NCBI RefSeq assembly: GCF_003201285.1
Contig: NZ_QICS01000003.1
Coordinates: 264,651 to 328,650 of the forward strand
From: Lachnotalea glycerini
Lineage (GTDB): Bacteria > Bacillota > Clostridia > Lachnospirales > Lachnospiraceae
Reading direction: 5' to 3'
Length of the DNA: 64,000 bases
Shown here: positions 26,423 to 35,264 of the stretch, one piece after another
Position numbering within the stretch: the stretch's first letter is position 1
Layout: every line of letters starts with the position of its first letter
Made by a program: the position numbers and the translations under genes
The notes under the pieces: model-generated
The model's input: the letters and a program-made list of their open reading frames with translations, nothing else
Databases searched by the model: none
What the model was told of the DNA's origin: nothing

Positions 26423-26566
26423 TTACTTACTTTTTGGTATTTTGAATACTTTTTTACCATATTGTTTCGCATATATTCGGACACCATTTCTAGTTATATA
26501 TGGTGTGTAAATATACTCAATAACTTCTGCATTATCAACCTTAATGGTTTTTTCTTTTTTTGCCAT
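26423..26566 (-). CDS. 47-aa basic protein of unknown function
   Basis: ATG at 26566 follows GAAAGGAG 6-7 bases upstream. The product starts MAKKEKTIKVDNAEVIEYIY and ends YGKKVFKIPKSK; it is basic and not hydrophobic. It opens the restriction-modification operon. It may be a small regulator or nucleic-acid binder; I do not recognise it. Confidence 0.65.
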   Translation of the reverse strand: MAKKEKTIKVDNAEVIEYIYTPYITRNGVRIYAKQYGKKVFKIPKSK

Positions 26567-26592
26567 AGATTTCTCCTTTCTTTTTATAATGA

Positions 26593-26708
26593 TTGAAATC
26601 TATGGACCGATTATGCTATAATAAATCTACTAAGAATTCGTGGATGGTTCCATATCGATTCACAGATTATTTGAACTATGAAGTTGCCGCTTCGTAGTTC
26701 TTTTTTTG
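26593..26708 (+). ncRNA. Candidate small RNA with its own promoter and terminator
   Basis: On the plus strand, TTGAAA (26593-26598) and an extended TGC-TATAAT (26617-26622) are 18 bases apart. They would start an RNA near 26629. The RNA would end at a strong terminator, GAACTATGAAG-TTGCCG-CTTCGTAGTTC (26673-26700), followed by seven or more T. No coding frame fits in these roughly 80 bases. It is divergent from the restriction-modification operon and carries the 11-mer TGGATGGTTCC found in that operon's hairpin loop. The stretch 26709-26896 is otherwise empty. Confidence 0.6.
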
Positions 26709-26896
26709 TTATGTGCCAAATATGACGGCAAGCATTCAAAAAAATAGGCCTTTTCAAGCTTATTTACATTATATCATTTCATCATCATCTTGTCAATATC
26801 TTTTCTGTTATGTTTGTTTTGTGACAATTTTTATTCTTGAAATATATAGGCATGCTATATAAAAATAATTTTCATAATAACATGCCTTGAACTGTT

Positions 26897-28807
26897 TTAC
26901 CTACTTCTATCCCACTTCTTCTCCTGCATTCCACCTGCCCTTCTCATCATCTTCGCCTCATAAATCTCCTGATATCCCTCAAACAATTCAGAACTGGACA
27001 TCTTTTGATTCATCTTCCTCATAACCTCTTTGTACAAATTCAAATTGTAATTATTATCTGTCATATCAAATTCAAAATACTTTGTCTTAGAAGCCACAGA
27101 TAAAAGAGAATATGATTCAGGACTAATTCCATCCACCAACATTTGCACAGCAATGATTTCAGCCTGCTCATCTACCAAACTGGATTTATAAGCAATTTCT
27201 AGTTCTTTCGCTTCATCATAGACTTCTCCACAATAAATCGGATGACCAATACGCTTAAAATATACTTCCACCATTAAATAGGTATCTTCCTTACCAGTCA
27301 TCTGGTAAAGTTTCACCTTTTCTTCTACAGATAAAAGAGAATAATCATTAAAACTATCAGGAAGTGGCTCTGTATAAACTACCGGTTCTTCTTCTACACT
27401 TTGTTGAATTTGCTCACAAAATAATGGATCCATTTCCACTGGCTTCTTCTCAAATAACTGATTTGATTCCAAATAAGAATCCATTACCATAACATCTGCT
27501 TCCACTACCTTTTCCGCAACAAATTCAGGAATTTTCACTTTATTCGTAGAATCAATTTCTTCATCCTCAAGTATAAGATCAATAGCAGTATCTAACTTTT
27601 CAGCAAGACAATGTTCTGCCATCGCGACCATACCCTTTGCTTCTTTCTTCTCAACCTTCAATTTATCCAGTTTATTATATTCATCAATGTGCCATTTCTG
27701 ATATACTCTCCAGTCTCCATCCGTTTTACAAGCTCTTTTCTTACTTGAATTTTGCTTATAAATTGTGTCCTGAATCTTTGTTATTTCATCAATGCGATTC
27801 TGCTTACTTTCTCTGATTTCAAGCAATTCCTCAATGGTACGGATATTATTATTTGCAAGAAACAGGTACTCTTCCTGCAACTTATGAAATAACATCAAAT
27901 CTTTCGCATACTTGGCTGACGCCACATAAAAACGCTTCTGCTCAATCATTCGTAGTCGATACAGTTTCCCATAAAATTTCTTTTGATAGGGCGACATATT
28001 ACTCCGTTTTTTCCATGTAGGATCTGTGGAATAAAAATGCGGAATATGCATACTGGAGTATTCAAAGCAATATTTAAACCTGCCCTCTGCAAAATATTCA
28101 TCCATTTTATCCAACCGATGATATAGTTTTCGCCTCGGCATCTTCACTGTAAGATATTCTTTCGGTTTGAATTCATATCCCAATCGCTGCATTAAAAACA
28201 AAAAATGCTCCATACTCCCAGCATAGGAAGCACAAAACATTGCGTCACGATAAATCATTTCTTTAAATGTCTGTTCAAACTGCCATTCTTTTCTGGAAAG
28301 ATTTTGCGAATTTTTCACATACTCTGCTTCGATAACAGATAACCCATATTCCCTGCATAGTTTGTTGGTAATTGGCTGAATTACATGTTTCCAATCCCCT
28401 TTCTTGTAATCATACTTTTTACCATCAATAAAGCTCACACTATTCCAAACTATATGACTATGAATATGATCTTTATCAACATGAACGGCATATACTGCCT
28501 CATACCTATCTCCAAGAAATTCTTCTGTAAATCTCTTTGCCATATCATAGGCGATTTCTGGTGTACCCTCTCCTGGTTTTAAGGCCAGTACAATATGATA
28601 TCCCTGCCTTTTATCTGTTTTTTGAAACATCTTCTTTGTATTCATCATCTGTTCAAAAGCTGTTTTTGGCGGGCAGTTAACACTGCCCACAAAAAGTAAT
28701 TTCTCAGTCTTATCTGGATTCTGTATATACTCCAATGCATTTTGAAGATGTTGTGCAGGATTACGGTTTTTCTCTGAATTCATGTGCATTATTTTCGATA
28801 TTGCCAT
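26897..28807 (-). CDS. Relaxase/mobilization nuclease
   Basis: The 636-aa protein has an N-terminal relaxase domain (about residues 1-165) with QGYHIVLALKPGEGTPEIAY and the metal-binding HVDKDHIHSHIVWNSVSF. It would nick oriT and lead the transferred strand. The rest is a long helical region. Its first codons overlap the MobC-like gene. No type IV secretion genes are in the element, so transfer would need a helper. Confidence 0.93.
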   Translation of the reverse strand: MAISKIMHMNSEKNRNPAQHLQNALEYIQNPDKTEKLLFVGSVNCPPKTAFEQMMNTKKMFQKTDKRQGYHIVLALKPGEGTPEIAYDMAKRFTEEFLGDRYEAVYAVHVDKDHIHSHIVWNSVSFIDGKKYDYKKGDWKHVIQPITNKLCREYGLSVIEAEYVKNSQNLSRKEWQFEQTFKEMIYRDAMFCASYAGSMEHFLFLMQRLGYEFKPKEYLTVKMPRRKLYHRLDKMDEYFAEGRFKYCFEYSSMHIPHFYSTDPTWKKRSNMSPYQKKFYGKLYRLRMIEQKRFYVASAKYAKDLMLFHKLQEEYLFLANNNIRTIEELLEIRESKQNRIDEITKIQDTIYKQNSSKKRACKTDGDWRVYQKWHIDEYNKLDKLKVEKKEAKGMVAMAEHCLAEKLDTAIDLILEDEEIDSTNKVKIPEFVAEKVVEADVMVMDSYLESNQLFEKKPVEMDPLFCEQIQQSVEEEPVVYTEPLPDSFNDYSLLSVEEKVKLYQMTGKEDTYLMVEVYFKRIGHPIYCGEVYDEAKELEIAYKSSLVDEQAEIIAVQMLVDGISPESYSLLSVASKTKYFEFDMTDNNYNLNLYKEVMRKMNQKMSSSELFEGYQEIYEAKMMRRAGGMQEKKWDRSR

Positions 28808-29148
28808 CCCTCGAGTACCTCCTTTAAAATGTCCTGAAGCTTTACAACTTCCTGACGTACTTCTTCAATAGCAGAAAAATATATCTGCCCCTGCGCATTT
28901 GCTAGATGTGTCATCTGATTCACATTATTCGATACTCCAGAAACTTTCCTAATTAGCATTGCTCTATCCTCTGGTAATGTTGGATCAACTCCTTTTGAAT
29001 TTTGAATCAAGGCTCGCAGGTATTTACTTCTGTCCATGCCTGCTGATTTCGCATCTGATTCCAGTTTCAAAAAGTCTCCCTCGGATAATTTTATAGAAAC
29101 GTGATAATCCTTCTTACAGGATAGGTATTTTCGTTTTCCATTTGTCAT
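28789..29148 (-). CDS. MobC-like relaxosome accessory protein
   Basis: The 119-aa protein includes KDYHVSIKLSEGDFLKLESD, AGMDRSKYLRALIQNS and a C-terminal helix DILKEVLEGWQ, a ribbon-helix-helix-type MobC family pattern. I use ATG at 29148, eight bases after GGGGG; the slightly longer TTG start overlaps that site. It overlaps the relaxase gene. Confidence 0.85.
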   Translation of the reverse strand: MTNGKRKYLSCKKDYHVSIKLSEGDFLKLESDAKSAGMDRSKYLRALIQNSKGVDPTLPEDRAMLIRKVSGVSNNVNQMTHLANAQGQIYFSAIEEVRQEVVKLQDILKEVLEGWQYRK

Positions 29149-29170
29149 ATAAAAATCCCCCAATCTTCTT

Positions 29171-29559
29171 TTGTGTTTTGATACAAATTTCTCTTATCTG
29201 TCTCATTGTTTTAATCTCCTTTCCTTCCTAACTAATGCCTGGATAATTCTATTAGTAGAGTTCACAGGGTCTGCAAGATACGGGAAAAGTAGCACTTTTT
29301 CCCATCCGCAACAGCGGACGTCTTGGCAGGAGCACCTGCACCCAATAATTAGCCCACTGTTGTGGGCAATATAATATACAATATAAATCCCCTTATGATA
29401 TTCACTAAAAGCATAAGATATCAGTAATGAATTCTTTTATCCCATTTTGATTGCAAAAGGAAGACATCTGACACCAATCTTCTCAACCACAAATTTTGAT
29501 GTCCGCCTGGCTATGTCTTGATGTCATCTCTGCAAAAATGATTTCATTTCTGATGTCTT
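29171..29559. other. Candidate oriT region
   Basis: This non-coding 390 bases upstream of the mobC-relaxase genes is unusually rich in hairpins. There are GGGAAAA/TTTTCCC at 29282-29303, TCCGC/GCGGA at 29305-29318 and GCCCAC/GTGGGC at 29352-29367. An origin of transfer is expected just upstream of such genes. No nick site can be named from sequence alone. Confidence 0.5.
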
Positions 29560-30039
29560 TTAGAAAATATTGTCCAAATCCAGGTACTCATTGTCCACTA
29601 GTTCTGCTTCGCTGATATCAGCTTTGATTGCAACTTCCTGTGCTTTCGTAGTATTTGAAGTAGCAACGAAACCCTCCTCAACAGCGCCACTGGTATATTT
29701 TTCAGCCAAAGACCTGCCAATGAATGACACGCCTTCTTTCTCTCCTGCTAACAGACCAATTAAAAATCCCCCAACTACCTTGGGAAGGTCTGCTGTCAGT
29801 TGCTCCATCACGCCATGTGTAATTCGCTTGATAAATTCTTCCTCACGCTCTCGCGTCTCTAGATAAGGATCATCCTTCAAATCTGCAATCTTATGATAAT
29901 AGCTGTTAATTGCTTCTATGATGAATTCCTGATGTGATGAACAAATATCTTTATCCAGCTGGTGCAGATACTCCCATGCTTCTTTATGCTTTGGATTATT
30001 GACATAGAAGCGAACTGTTTTCTGCTCTGTATTCTTCAT
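29560..30039 (-). CDS. ParR-like partner of the actin-like protein
   Basis: The 159-aa protein has an N-terminal ribbon-helix-helix-like part (QKTVRFYVNNPKHKEAWEYL, then QEFIIEAINSYYHK) and an acidic C-terminus ending NEYLDLDNIF. It directly follows the ParM-like gene (17-base gap). This is the usual place and shape of the adaptor that links the centromere to the filament. The assignment is mainly by context. Confidence 0.65.
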   Translation of the reverse strand: MKNTEQKTVRFYVNNPKHKEAWEYLHQLDKDICSSHQEFIIEAINSYYHKIADLKDDPYLETREREEEFIKRITHGVMEQLTADLPKVVGGFLIGLLAGEKEGVSFIGRSLAEKYTSGAVEEGFVATSNTTKAQEVAIKADISEAELVDNEYLDLDNIF

Positions 30040-30056
30040 TTGCCTAGACTCCTTTC

Positions 30057-30986
30057 TTAAGCTCGTCTACGTTTGCGCATTGCCAAATAGCAGAAATACT
30101 CGAACCCTTTAGCATTGGCACAGATATCATGGTTAAATGCTACTCTCACAGGTTCATAATCTCCAAAAAGCTCAACCAGTTTTGCTCCACCACCCATAAA
30201 ATGCAATTTCATCAGTTTGGAATTATAACCGAGCTCTTTTAATTTCAAGAAAATATTTTGAACATAGGTCTTTGCTGTTTCTTCCATAAACTTCAGGTAT
30301 TCTTCATCCACATCGGCTTTTCCCTTCATAAGATAGGAATTCAGCAGATTTTCATCCAGTTCTACCTGAAACTTATTTAACACTGCATCGTGAATTAACA
30401 GCGCGCATTGTTTTACTCCAAGGATTTCCGTCCACATTTTTTTCTCAATGGTTCTTCCATCTTGAAGATACATTACATTCATGGTCCCATTTCCAATGTC
30501 CGCTAACATATTAAGACCTTGAAAAGAACCTAGTTTTTCTGCTACAGCAGCATAACATTGTGGCATCACACTGCACCCGGTAATATCAACGATGTAATTA
30601 TTTCCACAATAGGAAAATTCCACATGGTCATTTCGTAGCAGGTACTTCTTGAACTCCTCCTGCTGTACATCCCGCCATTTTAGTGGTAATCCTACCGCAA
30701 GGTGAACCTGCTCTCGTGTTATTCCTCTTAATCGAAGTTCCTTTGCAATTGCTGCAATGGTAAGAATATAAAAATCATCGTCATTTATTTTTTCAGAAGC
30801 ATAAGGTTTATGCCCCTGATTCAGCACATAATACTTTCCTTCAAAAAACAAATAATCTCTGCTCATAATAGGTTCTGTGTCATATACCGCCATTCCATTA
30901 CTAAATACTATATTTGCTGTTTTCATATTTCCGAAACCGTGATCTACAGCGATAATCAGGCTCCCATCTACTCTATATTGATTCAT
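30057..30986 (-). CDS. ParM-like actin-family segregation ATPase
   Basis: The 309-aa protein begins IIAVDHGFGNMKTANI (phosphate 1), has MLADIGNGTMNVMYLQDG (phosphate 2) and LHFMGGGAKLVELFGDY (adenosine motif). These are the ParM/StbA/Alp motifs. It would form filaments that segregate the circular form of the element. Finding it on an integrated element suggests a plasmid-like phase. Confidence 0.88.
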   Translation of the reverse strand: MNQYRVDGSLIIAVDHGFGNMKTANIVFSNGMAVYDTEPIMSRDYLFFEGKYYVLNQGHKPYASEKINDDDFYILTIAAIAKELRLRGITREQVHLAVGLPLKWRDVQQEEFKKYLLRNDHVEFSYCGNNYIVDITGCSVMPQCYAAVAEKLGSFQGLNMLADIGNGTMNVMYLQDGRTIEKKMWTEILGVKQCALLIHDAVLNKFQVELDENLLNSYLMKGKADVDEEYLKFMEETAKTYVQNIFLKLKELGYNSKLMKLHFMGGGAKLVELFGDYEPVRVAFNHDICANAKGFEYFCYLAMRKRRRA

Positions 30987-31019
30987 AAAAATGTCCTCTC
31001 TTTCTTATGGTTGTTTATT

Positions 31020-31400
31020 TTAGTGAAACTGCCTAACTACGTCATGAAGCACAACTTCTTCTGCCATCATTCTTGCCTGATTGCGAAGGTGTAGTTGTTC
31101 CACAAAGGAATTAGCATTCTTTGGTCTGTGCTTATCTAACCATCTGACTTCAATGTCTTCTAACAGCTCATATGCTGTTTCATTGACCATTTCAGCACGC
31201 TCCTTTAATTCTCCAAATCGCACCAGACTGCGATATCTCTGTGGGTAAATAATCTTAATATGTTCAATCCACATATGACCATATTTTCCAATATTACGAC
31301 ATTGGCTATCCTCTTTTGTTACAGATAAAATCGGATAAAAAATACCATCAATCTCCTGATACTCTACACCTAGCTTCTCAAATAACGTTTCTTCCTTCAT
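31020..31400 (-). CDS. TnpV-family transposon-encoded protein
   Basis: The 126-aa protein starts MKEETLFEKLGVEYQEIDGI and has GKYGHMWIEHIKIIYPQRYR and LHLRNQARMMAEEVVLHDVV, the TnpV family pattern known from Tn4451-type elements. ATG 31400 is chosen because AAGGAAG is 8 bases upstream. The exact function is unknown. Confidence 0.82.
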   Translation of the reverse strand: MKEETLFEKLGVEYQEIDGIFYPILSVTKEDSQCRNIGKYGHMWIEHIKIIYPQRYRSLVRFGELKERAEMVNETAYELLEDIEVRWLDKHRPKNANSFVEQLHLRNQARMMAEEVVLHDVVRQFH

Positions 31401-31432
31401 GACACATACTTCCTTTCTTTTATTCAATCTGC

Positions 31433-31539
31433 AAGACCGCAACACCGCAAATCCTATGGTGTTTGCAACCTTGCAATCATGTTTTTACACCGCAAATTTA
31501 AGACCGTAAAATCTGATACTTTGCAATGTTGCGGTCTTA
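31433..31539 (-). promoter_or_regulatory. Inverted repeat with alternative pairings before tnpV
   Basis: AAGACCGCAACA (31433-31444) is exactly complementary to TGTTGCGGTCTT (31528-31539). A third block, AAGACCG (31500-31506), offers a shorter competing stem, and ACCGCAA recurs. It lies between the RepA-like gene and tnpV and could be an attenuator or a replication-protein site. Confidence 0.4.
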
Positions 31540-31542
31540 AAA

Positions 31543-32541
31543 TCAAGATTCATCAGAATCATTTTGCTTTAACTCCCAATACCAGGTATTGTTAACTCGC
31601 TTTGCTTTGATTCCTAATTCCTTCTTAGCACTTTCCAAAGTTCTCTTAGAAATTCCTTCTCCCAAAGCAAGCTCCATAACTTCACTACTCTGCATCATAG
31701 TCTTGTCTGCACACAAGTCCTTAAGTAGCTGCTTTGCCTGCTCCATTTTATTTGCTTTTGGTACAATACCACCAAGAACTTCATCCGCTGTAATATCATA
31801 ATCACCAAGCCAACAAAATCCATCTTCCTCTAGTGCAAAAGCTTTGCCATGTCCAAATGCAGCTAAATTATTCTTAATCTGTATAACAGCCCTCATCTGT
31901 TCCTGCCCTTCAATTCGGCCAACCAGAATCACGCTTCTTGCAACTGCAAAGAAGTCTATGGAACCCATTCCACGATATGCAGCTTTCGCTCCACCACCTT
32001 TATTCATATGACCAATAAGAACAATGGCACATCCCGTCTTCTCTGCCAATGCTCCAAGCTTTTTGGTCATATCTCTGGCTTCATTGGCACGATTCATATC
32101 GGTGCCGCCACCAAGATATGCCTGAATTGGATCTAGGATAAGCAGTTTTGCTTGTTGCTTCATTATCGCTTCTTCTAATCGCTCATCCACCATAGAAACT
32201 GATTTCTCACTTTCATCTATTATGGAAATCCGACTACAATCAGCTCCTGCAAGTTCCAGTCTCGGCTTCACTGTATCAGCCAGACCATCCTCAGCCGTTT
32301 GATAAATCACATTCATTGGCTCCGTAGGCTTCATTTCAGCATCAAGACCTTCCCCCTTTGACAGCCTTGCGGCAATATTCAATACCAAGGTACTTTTACC
32401 ATCACCAGGATCTCCCTGAATGATGGTAAGCTTCCCATATGGTATAAAAGGGTACCAAAGCCAATCAATTGAACTCGCCTGGACGTCCGCCATATTAATC
32501 ATCTTAAGTTCGACTTTCGCTTCCTCCACAATTATCACCAT
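31543..32541 (-). CDS. RepA-like AAA ATPase
   Basis: The roughly 330-aa ATPase has Walker A IIQGDPGDGKSTLVLNIAA, Walker B AKLLILDPIQAYLG, IVLIGHMNKGGG and RGMGSIDFFAVARSVILVGR, as in RepA/DnaB-like helicases of mobile elements. A C-terminal winged-helix-like end follows. The start is uncertain: an ATG/GTG pair at 32541 follows AGGGAAGG very closely, and the frame overlaps the upstream gene. It probably supports replication of the excised form. Confidence 0.85.
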   Translation of the reverse strand: MVIIVEEAKVELKMINMADVQASSIDWLWYPFIPYGKLTIIQGDPGDGKSTLVLNIAARLSKGEGLDAEMKPTEPMNVIYQTAEDGLADTVKPRLELAGADCSRISIIDESEKSVSMVDERLEEAIMKQQAKLLILDPIQAYLGGGTDMNRANEARDMTKKLGALAEKTGCAIVLIGHMNKGGGAKAAYRGMGSIDFFAVARSVILVGRIEGQEQMRAVIQIKNNLAAFGHGKAFALEEDGFCWLGDYDITADEVLGGIVPKANKMEQAKQLLKDLCADKTMMQSSEVMELALGEGISKRTLESAKKELGIKAKRVNNTWYWELKQNDSDES

Positions 32542-32905
32542 CCTTCCCTGCTGTATTTTTTCCTTCCCACAAATATCGTGCACCTTCTAACATCCACAGA
32601 ATTGCTTTTAGCATATATTCGTAGTCCAGCTGTAATTCCTGTATTTCTGAACTGGTCATCGGAATATTCTCCGATAAAATCTGTTCATGCAACTGATAAA
32701 GATTTTGTTGCATTTTCTGTAATTCCTTTACCAGTACATACACTGTCTCTTTCTTGCCAACAACACACACATGGTTATAAATACATGAACGAATAAAATA
32801 ATCTTTCTTCATCATTCCACTTGCCTTAATCTTTGCTTCAATTTCTTGTCTTTCATAATCTGAAATACGAAAACTAATAGTTGGATTTTTATGAACTCCC
32901 GGCAT
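32504..32905 (-). CDS. Ribbon-helix-helix mobilization-type protein
   Basis: The 133-aa protein starts PGVHKNPTISFRISDYERQE and has IKASGMMKKDYFIRSCIYN, a MobC-like ribbon-helix-helix pattern, then a helical C-terminus with a Trp-rich AILWMLEGARYLWEG. It abuts the integrase gene (shared base at 32905) and overlaps the ATPase gene. Confidence 0.75.
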   Translation of the reverse strand: MPGVHKNPTISFRISDYERQEIEAKIKASGMMKKDYFIRSCIYNHVCVVGKKETVYVLVKELQKMQQNLYQLHEQILSENIPMTSSEIQELQLDYEYMLKAILWMLEGARYLWEGKNTAGKDGDNCGGSESRT

Positions 32906-33999
32906 TACTCATCACCTTCCTTATCTGTAATCACAAATGCATCATTTAGCATAGTTGCCATCTGCTTCTGCTCACTTGGAAACATATGCGCATAGCGGAA
33001 AGTTATATCCGAACTTTCATGACCAACTCTGGAGCCAATTGCTACTGCTGTAAACCCCATGTTTATTAATAAAGAAACGTGGGAATGACGCAGGTCATGG
33101 ATTCTAATTCTCTGGACACTTGCTTTCTTAGCCCCTCGATCCATCTCATGATGCAAATATGTTTTTGTAATATGGAACAGCCTGTCTTTCTTGGTAATCC
33201 CATATAACCGACTCATATAATCTTGCAATTCATCACGTAAAAAATCAGGAATAACTACATCACGTTTACTCTTTGGAGTCTTTGGATCTGTAATTACATC
33301 CTTACCCTTAATTCGCTGGTAAGATTTTGTAATATGAATCACATTCTTCGCAATATCAATATCTGCAGGAGTCAATGCTAATAGTTCACCCATTCGAAGC
33401 CCACACCAATATAGAATCTGAAATGCATAATACGAAATAGGTTTATCCTTCACCTGCTCAATAAACTGCAAATACTCTTCCTTTATCCAAAAGAGCATTT
33501 CATCCGCGGTTCCCTTTCCCAATGGACCAGCCTTAACCACTGGATTTTCTTTCAATTCATAAAATCTTACTGCATGGTTAAACAATGCACTCAACTCCGA
33601 TTGAATTGTTTTCAGATAAGTAGGCTTAAATAAATTCCCTTGTGGATTTTTAAGCTTAATCATCTGATTCTGCCATTGAATAATATCTGTAGGTTTGATA
33701 TCCTTCATTTTCTTATCCTTAAAATAGGGAAGTAATTTGCTGTTCACAACAGCTTCTTTTGTATTCCATGTGTTCTCTTTCAATTTGGGCTTCATGTCTC
33801 TCGTATAGGCTTCTACAAAATCTTCAAAAGTCATATCTAAATTGGATTCTTCCTTCATACGAAAATGCTGTTCCCACTCTAATGCTTCTCTTCTGGTTTT
33901 AAAACCACGCTTTAATTTACGCTTATTCTTACCAGTCCAGTCATTGTAATGGAACGAGACATACCATGTGCCTCGCTCCTCATCTTTATATGCTGCCAT
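32905..33999 (-). CDS. int: Tyrosine site-specific integrase
   Basis: The 364-aa protein has an N-terminal AP2-like arm-binding part (GTWYVSFHYNDWTGKNKRKL), a SAM-like core-binding domain, and a catalytic domain. Active residues are Arg in WCGLRMGELLAL, His-x-x-Arg in IHDLRHSHVSLL, His in VGHESS and Tyr in FRYAHMFP. It would insert the element at the 3' end of guaA. It follows the excisionase gene by 15 bases. Confidence 0.97.
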   Translation of the reverse strand: MAAYKDEERGTWYVSFHYNDWTGKNKRKLKRGFKTRREALEWEQHFRMKEESNLDMTFEDFVEAYTRDMKPKLKENTWNTKEAVVNSKLLPYFKDKKMKDIKPTDIIQWQNQMIKLKNPQGNLFKPTYLKTIQSELSALFNHAVRFYELKENPVVKAGPLGKGTADEMLFWIKEEYLQFIEQVKDKPISYYAFQILYWCGLRMGELLALTPADIDIAKNVIHITKSYQRIKGKDVITDPKTPKSKRDVVIPDFLRDELQDYMSRLYGITKKDRLFHITKTYLHHEMDRGAKKASVQRIRIHDLRHSHVSLLINMGFTAVAIGSRVGHESSDITFRYAHMFPSEQKQMATMLNDAFVITDKEGDE

Positions 34000-34014
34000 T
34001 AATATCTCCTTTCG

Positions 34015-34200
34015 TTACGCTGATATCACTCCGTAAAACTTCTCTTCAAAATACTTCTTTGCTACTTTGCCAGGAATGGCTAAATAACCTTTTGCAACAA
34101 GTTCATCATTCATCTGTCTGATAATCTTGTATGCATATGGTTTTGAAATGCCAAGCATTTCAGCCATCTCCGCTGCTGTAATGAAAATCGTTCCCTCCAT
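34015..34200 (-). CDS. xis: Excisionase-like helix-turn-helix protein
   Basis: The 61-aa protein has a MerR/Xis-type helix-turn-helix, FITAAEMAEMLGISKPYAYK, then IIRQMNDELVAKGYLAIPGK. It lies just upstream of the integrase gene, the normal position for an excision factor. Confidence 0.88.
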   Translation of the reverse strand: MEGTIFITAAEMAEMLGISKPYAYKIIRQMNDELVAKGYLAIPGKVAKKYFEEKFYGVISA

Positions 34201-34706
34201 CTGTCCACCTCCTCTTCTAAAAAATTTAAAATCTAACTAAGGACCTGGGGAACCACCCCGGCCGCTCAACTATTGTTTGGACTATTGCAGCTAGATCAAG
34301 TGCTATAACTCACGTTATAACTACGGTTTTCTTATTAGGAAAATCGTTGGCGTTCTGTGTATCCATATGTTGTTGGTGTTTCAACCAACCTCTGTTTTCA
34401 ATAACCCGGGCCCGCTCTTGCGTGAGGTATTCCCGCCAATTCTGGGAGTGTCTTTCTTCGCTCGCTTCCTTACCGGAAGGTCTTGGCATAAGTCTGTTAA
34501 CATATGGTACCGCTCATTCATTTGTTTTAGCATTCGCTATATTGCGAATGTCCTGTTGTGATACCTATTATAGTTCGCCAAATTGCGAATGTCAATATTG
34601 TTTTCGCTTAAATGCGAAAGTTTTTATTTACTGTATCTCATTTATCAGATATAATAAGTCCTATAAGGTTTTATTATTATTTAATTTCCAGTAAAGGAGG
34701 CAGTCT
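34201..34706. other. Regulatory region between xis/int and the XRE cargo operon
   Basis: No gene is visible. It holds an exact 6-bp stem, TATAAC/GTTATA (34304-34319), a CTGGGG/CCCCGG hairpin near 34244, a GC-richer stretch of unknown meaning at 34340-34500, and the three operator palindromes at 34533-34618. A ribosome site, AAAGGAGG, precedes the XRE start. Confidence 0.6.
34533..34618. promoter_or_regulatory. Three TTCGC-N6-GCGAA operators
   Basis: The palindromes TTCGC TATATT GCGAA (34533-34548), TTCGC CAAATT GCGAA (34574-34589) and TTCGC TTAAAT GCGAA (34603-34618) share half-sites and spacer. They lie 41 and 29 bases apart, within 175 bases upstream of the XRE gene. A fourth copy is at 15895, the other end of the element. 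Autoregulation by the XRE protein is the natural reading. Confidence 0.75.
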
Positions 34707-35264
34707 ATGACAATTGGTAAAAAAATAAAATTTGTACGAAAACTCAGAAAAATGACCCAGCAGGAACTTGGAGTTGCCGTTGGTTTAGAAGAAAAAGGTG
34801 CTGCAAATCGCATTGCGCAATATGAGTGTGATTACAGGTTTCCTCAAAAAGATATGCTTATAGATATGGCAAAAGCTATGGATATTAACCCTTTAAACTT
34901 TGTCAGTGAAGTCCCAGGAAGTGCAGAAGATATTATGCAAACTTTCTTCTGGCTAGATGAAGACAACCGTGGAGCAATCAATCTTTTCTCTCTTATCCGT
35001 AGTAATAAAAAAGAAAAAGTCACCACAAAGGCGGTAGCCCAATATGATGACAATGATGATTACTGGCCAGACGAACCGCCAGTCGGTATGTGGTTTAAAT
35101 ATGGATTGGTTGATGAATTCATGAGGGAATGGATGATTCGAAAGCAGGAGCTGGCGAAGAAAGGGATTACAGAAAATGAGTATTTGGAATGGAAACTGAA
35201 CTGGCCAGATACTTGTGATGATTGTGGGAAGTTTGAAGCAAAGAAGGGATGGAGAAATGAGTAA
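34707..35264 (+). CDS. XRE-family regulator with conserved C-terminal extension
   Basis: The 185-aa protein starts MTIGKKIKFVRKLRKMTQQE, then ELGVAVGLEEKGAANRIAQYE, an unusually long turn shared with the broken homolog at 15164. A middle part, SAEDIMQTFFWLDEDN, and the end GLVDEFMREW...YLEWKLNWPD are common to all three copies in the window. It overlaps the following gene by eight bases (ATGAGTAA), so it is co-translated with it. It probably controls the operators at 34533-34618. Confidence 0.88.
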   Translation: MTIGKKIKFVRKLRKMTQQELGVAVGLEEKGAANRIAQYECDYRFPQKDMLIDMAKAMDINPLNFVSEVPGSAEDIMQTFFWLDEDNRGAINLFSLIRSNKKEKVTTKAVAQYDDNDDYWPDEPPVGMWFKYGLVDEFMREWMIRKQELAKKGITENEYLEWKLNWPDTCDDCGKFEAKKGWRNE

